Assembly (NCBI GenBank): GCA_002483145.1
Contig: DLHJ01000014.1
Location: forward strand, 1 to 64,000
Direction of reading: 5' to 3'
Length of the DNA: 64,000 nucleotides
From: Cellvibrio sp. UBA7671
GTDB lineage: Bacteria; Pseudomonadota; Gammaproteobacteria; Pseudomonadales; Cellvibrionaceae
A model generated the notes under the pieces. That model ran no database searches and was not told the origin of the DNA. It worked only from the letters and a program-made list of their open reading frames with translations. Positions within the stretch are counted from its first letter, which is position 1; every line of letters starts with the position of its first letter. A program made the position numbers and the translations under genes. This document shows, one piece after another, positions 1 through 8,830 of this stretch.

Positions 1-104
1 CTGAACAAACTTAACCGCTAGGTGAAATCATTATTTAAATAATTAAGCCCATTTAATGCAATAGGCTTTTAATTTTATGGTTTGAATTGGTGCTTTTTTT
101 AAAT

Positions 105-137
105 AATAAAAGCAGGCATGGTTATCCTGCTTTTATT
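105..137 (-). terminator. Intrinsic terminator after the azoR-pirin operon
   Basis: A 12-bp perfect inverted repeat (105-116 and 126-137, core AGCAGG/CCTGCT) has a 9-nt loop and A/T-rich flanks. Read on the minus strand it lies just past the pirin stop codon and is followed by a T-rich tail. It could also stop transcription entering from the left. Confidence 0.75.
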
Positions 138-152
138 TGGCGCATGACGGGT

Positions 153-1007
153 TTAGCTTGCTGCGAGGGTGCCCGCGCGATAATCTTGAATTGCCTGTTC
201 AATTTCATCGGTAGTATTCATTACAAACGGACCGTATTGAACTATAGGCTCTTTGAGCGGCTTGCCTGAAATCACCAAAAAGCGTGTGTCGGCACTCAGG
301 GCTTGTACGCTCAGTTGATCACCTTTGCTCAATAGGCCGGCATTGCCTTGGGTGAGTTTGCGTTTGTCTTCTCCAATTGCAATATCGCCCTCATACACAT
401 ACAGGAACGTATTGTGATCTTCTGGCAGTGCATGATGAAATTCAACCTGCTCTGGCAAATGTACATCCCAGTAAATCGCTTCCGTGGTTAAACCCTGGAT
501 TGGTCCGCTGACAATTTTCCCATTCACAAATGCACTGTTTGCAATGACTTTAATGCGCCCCCCCTGCGGTAAATCAGCAACAGGAATATTGGCTGCCGCA
601 ATATCGCGATAACTTGCAGGCTTCATCTTCTCGGCAGCCGGCAAGTTTAACCACAATTGAAAACCGCGCATGGTGCCATGTTCCTGCTGGGGCATTTCGG
701 AGTGGATGATGCCGCGGCCGGCAGTCATCCATTGCACATCACCGTTGCGTAGATGGCCTTTGTTGCCCATATGGTCTTCGTGCAACATATGGCCTTCGAG
801 CATATAGGTCACTGTTTCAAAACCGCGATGGGGATGCGCAGGAAATCCTGCGATGTAATCATCGGCACTATTGCTGCCAAATTCATCGAGCATTAAAAAA
901 GGGTCAAAGCGCGCATTTGGATGTTGGCCGAGGCTGCGTTTTATGCGTACACCAGCACCGTCGCTGGTCTCGCGGCCTTGCAGTATTTGCTGTAACTGGC
1001 GTTGCAT
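153..1007 (-). CDS. Pirin family protein (YhaK/quercetinase-like bicupin)
   Basis: The 284-residue product is a cytoplasmic bicupin. The N-terminal cupin carries the pirin metal-site pattern: His residues in AHPHRGFETVTY (about residues 57-68) and the downstream HSEMPQ (about 102-107). The sequence GRGIIHSEMPQQEHG is typical of the family. Some pirins have quercetin 2,3-dioxygenase activity or act as redox-sensitive regulators; which applies here is not visible. The start is the ATG preceded by CAGGAG at good spacing. It is the second gene of an operon, 62 nt behind azoR, and a LysR gene is divergent to both, suggesting a shared response to quinones or electrophiles (inference). Confidence 0.9.
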   Translation of the reverse strand: MQRQLQQILQGRETSDGAGVRIKRSLGQHPNARFDPFLMLDEFGSNSADDYIAGFPAHPHRGFETVTYMLEGHMLHEDHMGNKGHLRNGDVQWMTAGRGIIHSEMPQQEHGTMRGFQLWLNLPAAEKMKPASYRDIAAANIPVADLPQGGRIKVIANSAFVNGKIVSGPIQGLTTEAIYWDVHLPEQVEFHHALPEDHNTFLYVYEGDIAIGEDKRKLTQGNAGLLSKGDQLSVQALSADTRFLVISGKPLKEPIVQYGPFVMNTTDEIEQAIQDYRAGTLAAS

Positions 1008-1069
1008 AAAATGTACTCCTGTAGTGAAATTTATTGCCGGTAAATACGTGCTGTTAACAATGCGGCCGA

Positions 1070-1669
1070 TTAAGCCGCAACACCTTGTTCAATCTCAGTC
1101 TTGGCGGCGGCAAACGCTTGGTCTTTTTGGCCCATGTTGAGGCCTTCCGCATAAATAAAGTGCACATCTTTCAAACCGACAAAGCTTAAAAAATTGGTGA
1201 GAAACTGGCTTTGCGTATCGCTCGGTTGGCCTTTGTGAACACCACCACGGGTGGCGATGATATACACGGGCTTGTTGTTGAGTAAGCCAACGGGGCCGGT
1301 CTCTGTGTATTTAAAGGTTACACCGGCGCGGGCGATATGATCGAAGTAAGCCTTGAGCGTAGAAGGTACGCCAAAGTTATACAGGGGCACACCAATGACG
1401 ATCACATCCGCAGCTTCTATTTCTGCAATGATTTTATCCGAGTAGTCCAACACCGCCTGTTGTGCTTCAGTGCGGCCTTCTACGGGGCTAAACAATGCTT
1501 GCACACGCTCTGCATCCAAATGGGGTACATCTTCTTTGGCGAAATCGCGCACTACTACATCGCCGGTTGGGTTTTGCGCTTTCCAGCGCTGTACAAACTC
1601 CTGAGTCAGCACGCTGGAGTTACCGTTGTCGCCAAACAAACTGCTATTGATTTGCAAGAGAGTCGCCAT
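1070..1669 (-). CDS. azoR: FMN-dependent NADH-azoreductase / NADH:quinone reductase
   Basis: The 199-residue flavodoxin-fold protein matches AzoR: early SSLFGDNGNSS FMN-phosphate loop (about residues 9-19), VPLYNFGVPSTLKAYFD (about 95-111) and the TRGGVHKG segment (about 142-149). AzoR uses NADH to reduce quinones and azo compounds by two electrons, limiting redox cycling. An upstream in-frame extension exists, but the ATG at 1669 has GAGGA seven bases before it and gives the usual N-terminus (MATLLQINSS). It is first in an operon with the pirin gene and divergent from a LysR regulator, a common arrangement for quinone-responsive control. Confidence 0.92.
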   Translation of the reverse strand: MATLLQINSSLFGDNGNSSVLTQEFVQRWKAQNPTGDVVVRDFAKEDVPHLDAERVQALFSPVEGRTEAQQAVLDYSDKIIAEIEAADVIVIGVPLYNFGVPSTLKAYFDHIARAGVTFKYTETGPVGLLNNKPVYIIATRGGVHKGQPSDTQSQFLTNFLSFVGLKDVHFIYAEGLNMGQKDQAFAAAKTEIEQGVAA

Positions 1670-1761
1670 GTTTAAATCCTCATCTTTTTGGTGGCTTGAT
1701 TGCCATGTGTCCATTAAATGATTTGACGAGCGAATGATAAATAGCGATATTTGGTGGTATA

Positions 1762-1780
1762 TGATCGAATAATTGGATCA
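1762..1780. promoter_or_regulatory. Candidate LysR-type operator between azoR and its divergent regulator
   Basis: The divergent intergenic region holds the interrupted palindrome TGATC-N9-GATCA, which contains a T-N11-A LysR box. Its place between two divergent starts is where LysR regulators usually bind to control themselves and the neighbour. The assignment rests on pattern and position only. Confidence 0.4.
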
Positions 1781-1812
1781 GTTAGTTGTTCTTCTCGCAG
1801 GATCAAATTGCT

Positions 1813-2754
1813 ATGAGTCAGGAAATCGTTCCACCCACTGCTGTGGGTACTACTGAAAATAAAGTGACATTAGAGCAGTGGCGAGCGCTGCTTGCCGTAA
1901 TTGACGCAGGTGGTTATGCGAAGGCAGCAGAGATGCTTAATAAAAGCCAATCTGCAGTGTCCTATGCCATCTCCCAGTTGGAGACTGCATTGGGTGTGAA
2001 AGTGTTTCAGCTGCAGGGGCGTAAAGCAGTCGCATCGCCAGCAGGGGAATTGCTTTATCGCCGCGCCAAGCAATTGTTGGAGCAAGCGGAGCGTTTGGAG
2101 AAATCAGCGGGATGCCTCTCGATACACGTAGAGCCTTTGGTGAAGATTGCCGCCGATATTATTATCCCGCCAGCGCGGGTGTTGCAGTGTTTGGCGATTT
2201 TTGCAAAAGACTTTCCCGATACCCGCGTAGAGGTTTTTGAGTCGGTGTTGAGCGGTACTGAGGATGCACTCCTGCAGCGTCAGGTTGATCTGGCAATTGG
2301 CGGGCGCGTGCCTATGGGCTTTATGGGCGAAAAGTTGGTGACTGTGGTGATGCGCGGCGTCTCCAGTGCCGATCATCCGCTCCAGTTATTGGGGCGCTCT
2401 ATTAACGATGAGGATATGCGCCAGCACCGGCAAATTATTGTGCGCGACTCTGGCCAATATCGCCGCCGCACCGAGGGGTGGCAAGAGGCGGATCAGCGTT
2501 GGACGGTGAGCCACATCAAAACATCACTGGATGCGATCCGTTTGGGGTTGGGGTATGCCTGGTTGCCTGATGCTTACACCCATGAGGATATTGAGGCGGG
2601 GCGCTTGAAGTACTTGCCGGTTGAAGTGGGTTCGGTGCGTGAGGTGACGACTTACCTCACCTTTGCCGATCGCGATTTCGCAGGACCAGCAACGCGACGA
2701 CTTGCGGAGATTTTAAAAGAGCATTTACCTAAGATGTGCGGATACAGCAGTTAA
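1813..2754 (+). CDS. LysR family transcriptional regulator
   Basis: This 313-residue protein has an N-terminal winged helix-turn-helix (about residues 15-75; AAEMLNKSQSAVSYAISQLE is the recognition region) followed by a periplasmic-binding-like effector domain from about residue 100. The frame opens upstream at a TTG (1786), but the ATG at 1813 yields a conventional N-terminus. It is divergent from azoR-pirin across about 140 bp, so regulation of that operon is the obvious hypothesis. The effector is unknown; by family analogy with azoR-linked regulators it may be a quinone or other electrophile (inference). Confidence 0.88.
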   Translation: MSQEIVPPTAVGTTENKVTLEQWRALLAVIDAGGYAKAAEMLNKSQSAVSYAISQLETALGVKVFQLQGRKAVASPAGELLYRRAKQLLEQAERLEKSAGCLSIHVEPLVKIAADIIIPPARVLQCLAIFAKDFPDTRVEVFESVLSGTEDALLQRQVDLAIGGRVPMGFMGEKLVTVVMRGVSSADHPLQLLGRSINDEDMRQHRQIIVRDSGQYRRRTEGWQEADQRWTVSHIKTSLDAIRLGLGYAWLPDAYTHEDIEAGRLKYLPVEVGSVREVTTYLTFADRDFAGPATRRLAEILKEHLPKMCGYSS

Positions 2755-2771
2755 ATGCACCCGCCGGTTTG

Positions 2772-2804
2772 GTTGCCCGCGAACTAGTTGCTATCGCGGG
2801 CAAC
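2772..2804. terminator. Strong hairpin between convergent LysR and xthA genes
   Basis: A perfect 10-bp GC-rich stem, GTTGCCCGCG with CGCGGGCAAC, sits between two convergent genes. No clear T-tract follows on either strand, so it is an imperfect intrinsic terminator at best and may instead protect mRNA 3' ends. Confidence 0.4.
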
Positions 2805-2815
2805 AACCTGGGTAC

Positions 2816-3628
2816 TTAAACCTTGAACTCGACCCAAATGGGGCAGTGATCCGAAGGTTTTTCCATACCGCGAATATCATAATCAATTCCAGAAGCCGCG
2901 CACTTGTCTAGCAAGTTTTGTGTCATCAGAATCAAATCGATACGCAGGCCGCGTTTAGGATTATCTTCAAAGCCGCCGCTGCGGTAATCAAACCAGCTAA
3001 ACAATTCATTGCTCTCAGGATTGTGTTCGCGGTAGCTGTCTTTCAACCCCAGTGCTAATAATTCATTAAGCCATTCGCGTTCTTCCGGTAGGAAGCTGCA
3101 TTTGCCAGTACGCAACCAGCGCTTGCGGTTTTCCTCGCCAATACCAATATCAATATCCTGATGTGAAATATTCATATCTCCCATCAGAATAATTTGCTTG
3201 CCCTCATGTTCGGCATTTTTTAGGAAGTTGATTAAATCGGCATAAAACTTTCGCTTCGCAGGAAATTTTATCGCGTGGTCACGGCTCTCACCTTGGGGGA
3301 AATAACCGTTTAGCAGTGTCACTTCTCCGATAGGTGTATCAAACACGCCACCGATAAAACGGCGCTGGGCAAGTTCCTCGTCACCAGGGAATCCTTTGAT
3401 GACCTTTTTGAAAGGATACTTGGAAAGTATTGCCACACCGTAGTGAGTTTTTTGGCCAAAATATTCGACGTGATAACCCATGGCTTGAATAGTGTCGAGC
3501 GGGAAATCAGGGTCATTTACTTTGGTTTCCTGAAGTCCAATAAAATCCGGATTGTGTTTTTCAATCACGGCTTCCAGTTGATGCAAACGTGTTCTGATGC
3601 TGTTGACGTTGAATGAGATAGCTTTCAT
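2816..3628 (-). CDS. xthA: Exodeoxyribonuclease III (AP endonuclease)
   Basis: The 270-residue protein is the size of E. coli XthA (268). It has the EEP-fold metal/phosphate signature set: Asn in SFNVNSIR (about residue 7), catalytic Glu in LQETKV (about 34), [13 protein letters not shown] (about 151-163) and the C-terminal SDHCPIWV with the catalytic Asp-His pair. It cleaves abasic sites and removes 3' blocking groups during base-excision repair. The ATG at 3628 was chosen over an upstream start because it gives the standard N-terminus [10 protein letters not shown] terminator just upstream separates it from prc, so it should have its own promoter. Confidence 0.95.
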   Translation of the reverse strand: MKAISFNVNSIRTRLHQLEAVIEKHNPDFIGLQETKVNDPDFPLDTIQAMGYHVEYFGQKTHYGVAILSKYPFKKVIKGFPGDEELAQRRFIGGVFDTPIGEVTLLNGYFPQGESRDHAIKFPAKRKFYADLINFLKNAEHEGKQIILMGDMNISHQDIDIGIGEENRKRWLRTGKCSFLPEEREWLNELLALGLKDSYREHNPESNELFSWFDYRSGGFEDNPKRGLRIDLILMTQNLLDKCAASGIDYDIRGMEKPSDHCPIWVEFKV

Positions 3629-3643
3629 AAATGGCTCTGTGAA

Positions 3644-3677
3644 GAAAAAACACCTGAGCATTACTGTTCAGGTGTTT
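3644..3677 (-). terminator. Intrinsic terminator after prc
   Basis: A 10-bp stem (AAACACCTGA with TCAGGTGTTT, 10-nt loop) runs on the minus strand into a T-rich stretch. It lies between the prc stop and the xthA start. Confidence 0.85.
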
Positions 3678-3711
3678 GGTGTGTCAATACGAGTGTGAAG
3701 TTGCAGAACAG

Positions 3712-5820
3712 TTATTGTCTGGCGACTTTTTTCTCGGGTGTTAGTTGATTGATAAAGTCTGCCAACACATGCCCAGCTTCCATCAGGTAGGGGTCGTCTT
3801 TTGGTATGATTTCTTTGTCTGCCTCTTTTGGTGGTGCATCTTCGTCTTCATCGCCACCGTTTGCTTTCTTTAGAGCCGCGTAATCTGCATAAGGTTTTTC
3901 ACTTTTGGCAATGCGCTTTTGGTTTTCCATGTCCAGCGCACGCTTTTCCATTTGTTGCTGCTCTGCCTGACGAGTGGCCAAACGCAGCGATACTTCTTTT
4001 TTTTCTGCAGCTTCTTTGAACATCGCACTTTGTTTGTTCAGAAAAATGAAATCAGGGTCTTGCGCCATACGTTCTTGATGGCTGGTTTCAATCTTTGGTA
4101 AAAATTTGCTAATGGTGTAATAGTTTTGATGTGGTGCCGGGTGGATGCGATCCCAAGGCAGCGCGTTATCATAACTACTTTCACCAATGTCATCCGGATC
4201 TAACAAGCTCGGCAATTGCACATCGGGAATAACCCCGCGATGTTGAGTGCTGTCGCCGGAGATGCGATAAAATTTTGCTTCGGTAATTTTTAGCCGGCCG
4301 TGTTTTAGCTCGACGAGATTCTGCACAGAGCCCTTACCAAAGGTGGTAGAGCCAATAATAATACCGCGACCGTAATCCTGAATGGCGCCAGCAAAAATTT
4401 CTGATGCCGAAGCGCTCAAACGATTAATTAATACCGCGATAGGCGCGCGATAAACTGCAGGTTGATAGGCGCGATAGTTGCGCGAAATGGTATCGTCACT
4501 TTGGCGAATTTGTACAACAGGACCTGGATCAACAAACAGATCGGTCAGCATAGCGGCTTCTGGTAATGAGCCACCGCCGTTATCGCGCAGATCGATAATA
4601 ATGCCGTCTACTTTTTCTTTATTTAATTCATTAAGTAGGTTGAACACGTCGCGTGTTGTACTTTTATAGTTGGGATCACCCTTTTGATAGGCTTCAAAGT
4701 TCATGTAAAAAGTAGGAATGTCAATCACGCCCAGCTTGAAGGTTTTGTTGCCATTCTTCACTTCAAATACCGCTTTTTTCGCGGCTTGGTCTTCGAGTTT
4801 TACCGTTTCACGTTTAATAGTGATGTTTTTGTTGATAGTTGCAGTCGGATCCGATGGTATGACTTCCAGGCGCACGATTGTACCTTTTGGCCCGCGGATC
4901 AACTTGACGACTTCATCCAACCGCCAGCCAACTACATCGACAAATTCACCATCGACACCTTGTGCAATGGAGACAATTTTATCATTGGGTTTTAACTGGC
5001 CTTGTTTCTGTGCAGGGCCACCGACAACCAAGCTGCTGACCTTTGTGTAGTCTTCATCGCTTTGTAAAACAGCACCTATACCTTGCAGCTCAAGCGACAT
5101 ACTAATGTCAAAATTTTCGGCATTTTCAGGAGATAAATAATTGGTATGTGGATCGTAAAGCATGGTGAGTGAGTTCATCATCACGCTGAATGCTTCTTCA
5201 TTGGTTTGCTGCTTCAATCTGCGCAGTTGGTTGGCGTAACGCTTACGCAACGTAGTTTTGCTTTCCTCCAGTTTTTTGCCTGAAAGCATAGAGTTGAGCA
5301 GGTTGGATTTAAGGTATTGCTGCCAGAGCTTATCCGCTTCTGCTTCATTGGCTGGCCAGGGAGCTTTTTCGCGGTCAAGCACGATGGACTCTTCGACATC
5401 AAAATCGAATTTTGTTTTTGGATCATCCAGCGTTTTTACCACTTTCTCGAGACGGGCAATCATGCGCTCATTGAAGCGATTGAAAATCGCAAAGCTGTTG
5501 TCGAGTTTGCCCTTTTTATAGTCGTCGTCAAAAGTTTTGCGATACTTTTCGAATTCTGCAATATCGGATTGGATAAAGAAGTTTTTTGCGCTGTCGAGTG
5601 ATTTTAAGTATTCATCGAAGTAGCGCGAAGACAAGGCGTCGTTAAACTCCTGATCGCGGTAATGTTCGCTGTCCAGCTTTTGCACAAGATCAATCGCTGC
5701 CTTGCTTTGTTCGGGGGTGGGCTTGAGAACATCAATTTTGTCAGCAAAACTCAGTGAAGACAGGCTGACAATAAGGCTAAATAGGGTAAGTTTTAGCGAT
5801 CTCACAACAACAATTTGCAT
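3712..5820 (-). CDS. prc: Carboxy-terminal (tail-specific) protease Prc/Tsp, S41A family
   Basis: The 702-residue protein begins with a signal peptide (hydrophobic to about residue 25, SFA-D cleavage), then a Tsp N-terminal domain, a PDZ domain (about 240-330, ELQGIGAVL and GGPAQKQGQL) and the S41 protease core. The core shows NRLSASASEIFAGA with the nucleophile Ser and TTFGKGSVQ with the general-base Lys, as in E. coli Prc (682 aa). The C-terminal third is the usual charged DUF3340-type domain. It degrades or trims periplasmic proteins by their C-termini, including murein hydrolases and PBP3 in relatives. A single-gene transcript is likely, with a terminator behind it. Confidence 0.95.
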   Translation of the reverse strand: MQIVVVRSLKLTLFSLIVSLSSLSFADKIDVLKPTPEQSKAAIDLVQKLDSEHYRDQEFNDALSSRYFDEYLKSLDSAKNFFIQSDIAEFEKYRKTFDDDYKKGKLDNSFAIFNRFNERMIARLEKVVKTLDDPKTKFDFDVEESIVLDREKAPWPANEAEADKLWQQYLKSNLLNSMLSGKKLEESKTTLRKRYANQLRRLKQQTNEEAFSVMMNSLTMLYDPHTNYLSPENAENFDISMSLELQGIGAVLQSDEDYTKVSSLVVGGPAQKQGQLKPNDKIVSIAQGVDGEFVDVVGWRLDEVVKLIRGPKGTIVRLEVIPSDPTATINKNITIKRETVKLEDQAAKKAVFEVKNGNKTFKLGVIDIPTFYMNFEAYQKGDPNYKSTTRDVFNLLNELNKEKVDGIIIDLRDNGGGSLPEAAMLTDLFVDPGPVVQIRQSDDTISRNYRAYQPAVYRAPIAVLINRLSASASEIFAGAIQDYGRGIIIGSTTFGKGSVQNLVELKHGRLKITEAKFYRISGDSTQHRGVIPDVQLPSLLDPDDIGESSYDNALPWDRIHPAPHQNYYTISKFLPKIETSHQERMAQDPDFIFLNKQSAMFKEAAEKKEVSLRLATRQAEQQQMEKRALDMENQKRIAKSEKPYADYAALKKANGGDEDEDAPPKEADKEIIPKDDPYLMEAGHVLADFINQLTPEKKVARQ

Positions 5821-6035
5821 AAAGTGTGTCTCAAAAAGTCAAAGCGCGTGTCTGGACGCGCCTGTGCGTAGCAGTGTTAATTAGTCTGATCATAACAACC
5901 CGCTACAACCTGGGTCGGGGTTTAACAGGACTCTTACTATAGCGGAATTGCACGGTTAAAGGCAGGTACAAGCCCCAGCGTTAGATAGGCTATTCGTGGT
6001 TGGGAGTCTACTTTCTGCAAAAAGTTTCCCCGCCA

Positions 6036-6962
6036 CTACTGGGGGCTCGGTAATGAAGTGTCATCCACCTGATTGCTAGCATTGGCTGAGGTGGTGGTGC
6101 TCATCAAATCCAGCCATAACTCTTTGCGGTCCAACGGAGTCGCCTTGGGTAGATAGGGGTTTTTGATCCGGATAGCGCGACGCTTGCCCAAATCCGCTTT
6201 TCCCAGCGCCTCCTGGACTTCAGAGCTGCCGTAAAAATATTCGTTGAAGGCTCCATCCTTAATCGCTGACTCAAGTCCAAACTCAATATCTTTGGCCAAT
6301 ACAGGGTCTTTTTGGCTGACAAAAAAATAGGTTGGAAGGGGGTAGATCAACACAAGGTTTTTTTCAACCGTGAGTTTAAGGTCAGGAAATGCGGACAATT
6401 CAGTCCAGACTTCGTTGGCACCGCGTGGGAAGGCATCAAATCGTCCGCCATCCAGCATATGGTAGAGGCTGGGTTTTTTGGTGGTTTTGACTACATTGAG
6501 CCCCGCGCTTTCCAAAATAGAGGCATCTTGCCAGCTGCGCCCTTGTCCAAGGCGAATCTGCTTGAGGTCTTCCAGTGTTTTAATATTGTCAAAACGCGCC
6601 TGATCACCTTGACGAATAAAGAACAAGCGGTGATTCATTAGCCCGCGATAAGCATCAATCCTGATAGGGATAAAAGCGCGCTCCATTTCTTCCGATGTCC
6701 CGCCCCACATTACAGAAATTGCACCTGACTTGAGCGATTCCATAACGCGCGGACGGGAATAGACTTCACTGGTTGTGGAGAAAATATAGTTTTTATCCGA
6801 GTAGGAGAGTGCCAACTTGAGCAGGCCATTCATGTAATCCGTCTGTACATTCGATTTCATGTTGGTGATGACAGTTTTGGTTTCCGCAGCCAGTAGCGGT
6901 ACTGTAATAACCGCTACTACCAATATCCCGTACCGCAGGATCTTTGTCAGGGTGATGTACAT
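6036..6962 (-). CDS. Orphan periplasmic solute-binding-like protein (SBP_bac_3 type)
   Basis: About 308 residues. An N-terminal hydrophobic stretch ending LLAAE is a probable signal peptide. The rest resembles family-3 solute-binding proteins: a two-lobe pattern with the hinge region FDNIKTLEDLKQIRLGQG (about residues 123-140) and a second-lobe segment GGRFDAFPRGANEVW. No permease or ATPase gene adjoins it, so transport with a local partner is not supported; sensing or a distant partner is possible. The frame opens at a GTG (6968); I prefer the ATG at 6962. The C-terminal 50 residues are unusual and Ser/Thr-rich at the end. The ligand is unknown. Confidence 0.72.
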   Translation of the reverse strand: MYITLTKILRYGILVVAVITVPLLAAETKTVITNMKSNVQTDYMNGLLKLALSYSDKNYIFSTTSEVYSRPRVMESLKSGAISVMWGGTSEEMERAFIPIRIDAYRGLMNHRLFFIRQGDQARFDNIKTLEDLKQIRLGQGRSWQDASILESAGLNVVKTTKKPSLYHMLDGGRFDAFPRGANEVWTELSAFPDLKLTVEKNLVLIYPLPTYFFVSQKDPVLAKDIEFGLESAIKDGAFNEYFYGSSEVQEALGKADLGKRRAIRIKNPYLPKATPLDRKELWLDLMSTTTSANASNQVDDTSLPSPQ

Positions 6963-7061
6963 AAACACTACTCAGTCAGGATTATTTATTGAGGTTATAG
7001 ACTTAAAAGTAGCACAGCTCTACCAGTTTAGTGTTTGGGACTAAAATCGTTTTTCTAAACG

Positions 7062-7088
7062 AAAAAGCCACAGCTTAAGTGTGGCTTT
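7062..7088 (-). terminator. Intrinsic terminator after the small unknown gene
   Basis: A 9-bp stem, AAAGCCACA with TGTGGCTTT and a 7-nt loop, is followed on the minus strand by TT and a T-rich region. It lies 34 nt past the stop of the gene starting at 7520. Confidence 0.75.
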
Positions 7089-7121
7089 CGGGACCTGGTC
7101 TAATAAATGGGAACTGGGGTA

Positions 7122-7520
7122 TTAGCAGGTTGTGCTGCAGTCAAACATCATGCGCATGAAGTCCGCCTGATCTGCGTTAGTCACACGAGTAGCAATAACC
7201 TGGGAGACTTGGCGGTTCTCCCATTTGAAATCGTAACGTGTAAAAGCAAGTTCACCATTGGGAGTTTCATCGGCACTAACCACCATGCTTTGGTAAGGCG
7301 ATGTTTCCAGTATGTCTAAAAGCTCACGGATGGTAGTTGCCAAGCGAGCGCTGCCCAACAATTCGTGAGCACCTTTGTGGCTTACAAATATATAGTCGCA
7401 GCCCAGCATAGTGCTCAGGCTTAACACTAATTCTCCGTGTTGAACGGCTTTTGCCACATCAAAACTGTGAGAGCTGTGCGGTCGTGAATCATGTTGGTGA
7501 AGAGGCTGACTGACTGCCAT
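7122..7520 (-). CDS. Hypothetical protein of 132 residues
   Basis: I do not recognise a family. The gene is supported by GGAG seven bases before its ATG, its own terminator, and isolation between other terminators. The product has a His/Ser-rich N-terminus (about residues 8-19, five His), no signal peptide or membrane segment, a compact mixed alpha/beta-looking core (CDYIFVSHKG, LATTIRELLDILE) and a C-terminus ending in Cys-Ser-Thr-Thr-Cys. It is predicted cytoplasmic. A tandem 7-bp repeat lies in its upstream region and may be an operator. It could be a lineage-restricted regulatory or stress protein, but nothing in the sequence assigns a role. Confidence 0.75.
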   Translation of the reverse strand: MAVSQPLHQHDSRPHSSHSFDVAKAVQHGELVLSLSTMLGCDYIFVSHKGAHELLGSARLATTIRELLDILETSPYQSMVVSADETPNGELAFTRYDFKWENRQVSQVIATRVTNADQADFMRMMFDCSTTC

Positions 7521-7581
7521 GCTGTGCTCCGCAGATAAGTAAAAATTATTCTTCTTGCGTCCGGCAACTGGCTTTCCTGTG

Positions 7582-7598
7582 TTAACAGAATTTAACAG
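7582..7598. promoter_or_regulatory. Tandem TTAACAG repeat upstream of the 7122-7520 gene
   Basis: TTAACAG occurs twice with a 10-bp centre-to-centre distance, placing both on the same helix face, 62-78 bp upstream of the small unknown gene. This geometry is common for direct-repeat activator sites, and the position suits activation. The binding protein is unknown. Confidence 0.35.
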
Positions 7599-7686
7599 TC
7601 AGGATTCTAAAAAACCATAGTGTATCCTTAATAAATGTCGATAAATTTAACAATTTGTGCGTGAGTTGGCTCTCAATTCGGACATT

Positions 7687-7712
7687 AAAAAAGTGGCCCC
7701 AGGCCACTTTTT
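7687..7712 (-). terminator. Intrinsic terminator after the DAHP synthase gene
   Basis: An 11-bp perfect stem (AAAAAGTGGCC with GGCCACTTTTT, 3-nt loop) lies 42 nt past the stop of the DAHP synthase gene. A-rich and T-rich ends on both sides make it potentially bidirectional. Confidence 0.85.
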
Positions 7713-7753
7713 CAATATTATCAATAGCTTGGCTCTTACATTTAATTTTAAAA

Positions 7754-8830
7754 TCAGGAGCTAGTTCTATTTACGAGTGTTTCTCGAATGGTGTCGCGCA
7801 TTTTGCGCAGTGTTCTTTCAGTCGTTTCCCAATCGATACAAGCGTCAGTTACCGATACGCCGTATTTTAGGTCACACAGATTGGCTGGAATACTTTGATT
7901 GCCGGCGCCAATGTTGCTTTCCACCATCAAGCCAATAATAGATTTGTTGCCTTCCACAATTTGGTTGGCCACATTTTCCATCACCAGCGTTTGCAACTCG
8001 TGGTTTTTATTGGAATTGGCATGGCTGCAATCCACCATAATGTTGGGTACCACTTTCGCCTTGGCCAACTCTTGCTCACACAGGGCGACACTAACCGAAT
8101 CGTAGTTAGGTTTGCCATTGCCACCGCGTAATACAACATGGCCATAACCGTTGCCGCGAGTGTGGATAATCGCTACCTGGCCTTCCGTATTAATACCAAG
8201 GAAGCGATGTGGTTTTGATACGGACTGCAGTGCGTTTATCGCGACCGTCAGGCCACCATCGGTTCCATTTTTGAAACCTACGGCCGACGACAATCCGCTC
8301 GCCATTTCGCGATGGGTTTGCGATTCGGTGGTGCGCGCCCCAATGGCTGACCAGCTAATCAAATCATGCAGGTATTGGGGCGATATAGGATCGAGCGCTT
8401 CAGTGGCAGTAGGCAGGCCCATTTCCGAGATATCCAGCAATAATTGACGGCCGATATGCAGGCCTTCTTCAATTTTGAAGGAATCATCCAGGTATGGGTC
8501 GTTAATTAAACCTTTCCAGCCTACGGTGGTGCGCGGTTTTTCAAAATACACGCGCATCACTACATAAATCGTATCGCTGACCTCATCCGCCAGTTTTTTC
8601 AGGCGTTGGGCGTAATCTTTGGCGGCCGCTACATCATGGATAGAGCAGGGGCCTATCACCACAAAAATCCGATGATCTTTGCGGTCCAGGATATTACGCA
8701 CTACTTCGCGGCCTTGGGTTACAACGTCGCGCGCCTTGTCGGTCAGCGGGATTTTTTTCTTGAGTTCTGCGGGGGAAATCAGCAGCTCTTGCGAGACCAC
8801 ATTCAGGTCATCGACTTGGGTACTGGTCAT
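7754..8830 (-). CDS. 3-deoxy-7-phosphoheptulonate (DAHP) synthase, class I AroFGH type
   Basis: The 358-residue enzyme condenses phosphoenolpyruvate with erythrose 4-phosphate, the first step of the shikimate pathway. Family motifs are clear: GPCSIHD (about residues 59-65), KPRTTVGWKGL (about 96-106), the PTATEALDPISPQY segment, GARTTESQTHREMASGLS and VDCSHANSNK. Length and motifs match E. coli AroF/AroG/AroH, but I cannot tell which amino acid gives feedback inhibition, so no symbol is given. The ATG at 8830 is preceded by AGGA; an upstream in-frame start (8866) is less likely. It is monocistronic with its own terminator. Confidence 0.95.
   Translation of the reverse strand: MTSTQVDDLNVVSQELLISPAELKKKIPLTDKARDVVTQGREVVRNILDRKDHRIFVVIGPCSIHDVAAAKDYAQRLKKLADEVSDTIYVVMRVYFEKPRTTVGWKGLINDPYLDDSFKIEEGLHIGRQLLLDISEMGLPTATEALDPISPQYLHDLISWSAIGARTTESQTHREMASGLSSAVGFKNGTDGGLTVAINALQSVSKPHRFLGINTEGQVAIIHTRGNGYGHVVLRGGNGKPNYDSVSVALCEQELAKAKVVPNIMVDCSHANSNKNHELQTLVMENVANQIVEGNKSIIGLMVESNIGAGNQSIPANLCDLKYGVSVTDACIDWETTERTLRKMRDTIRETLVNRTSS

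Noticed and set aside
1070..1714. azoR starting at 1714
   Set aside because: GAGGA and the family N-terminus support 1669.
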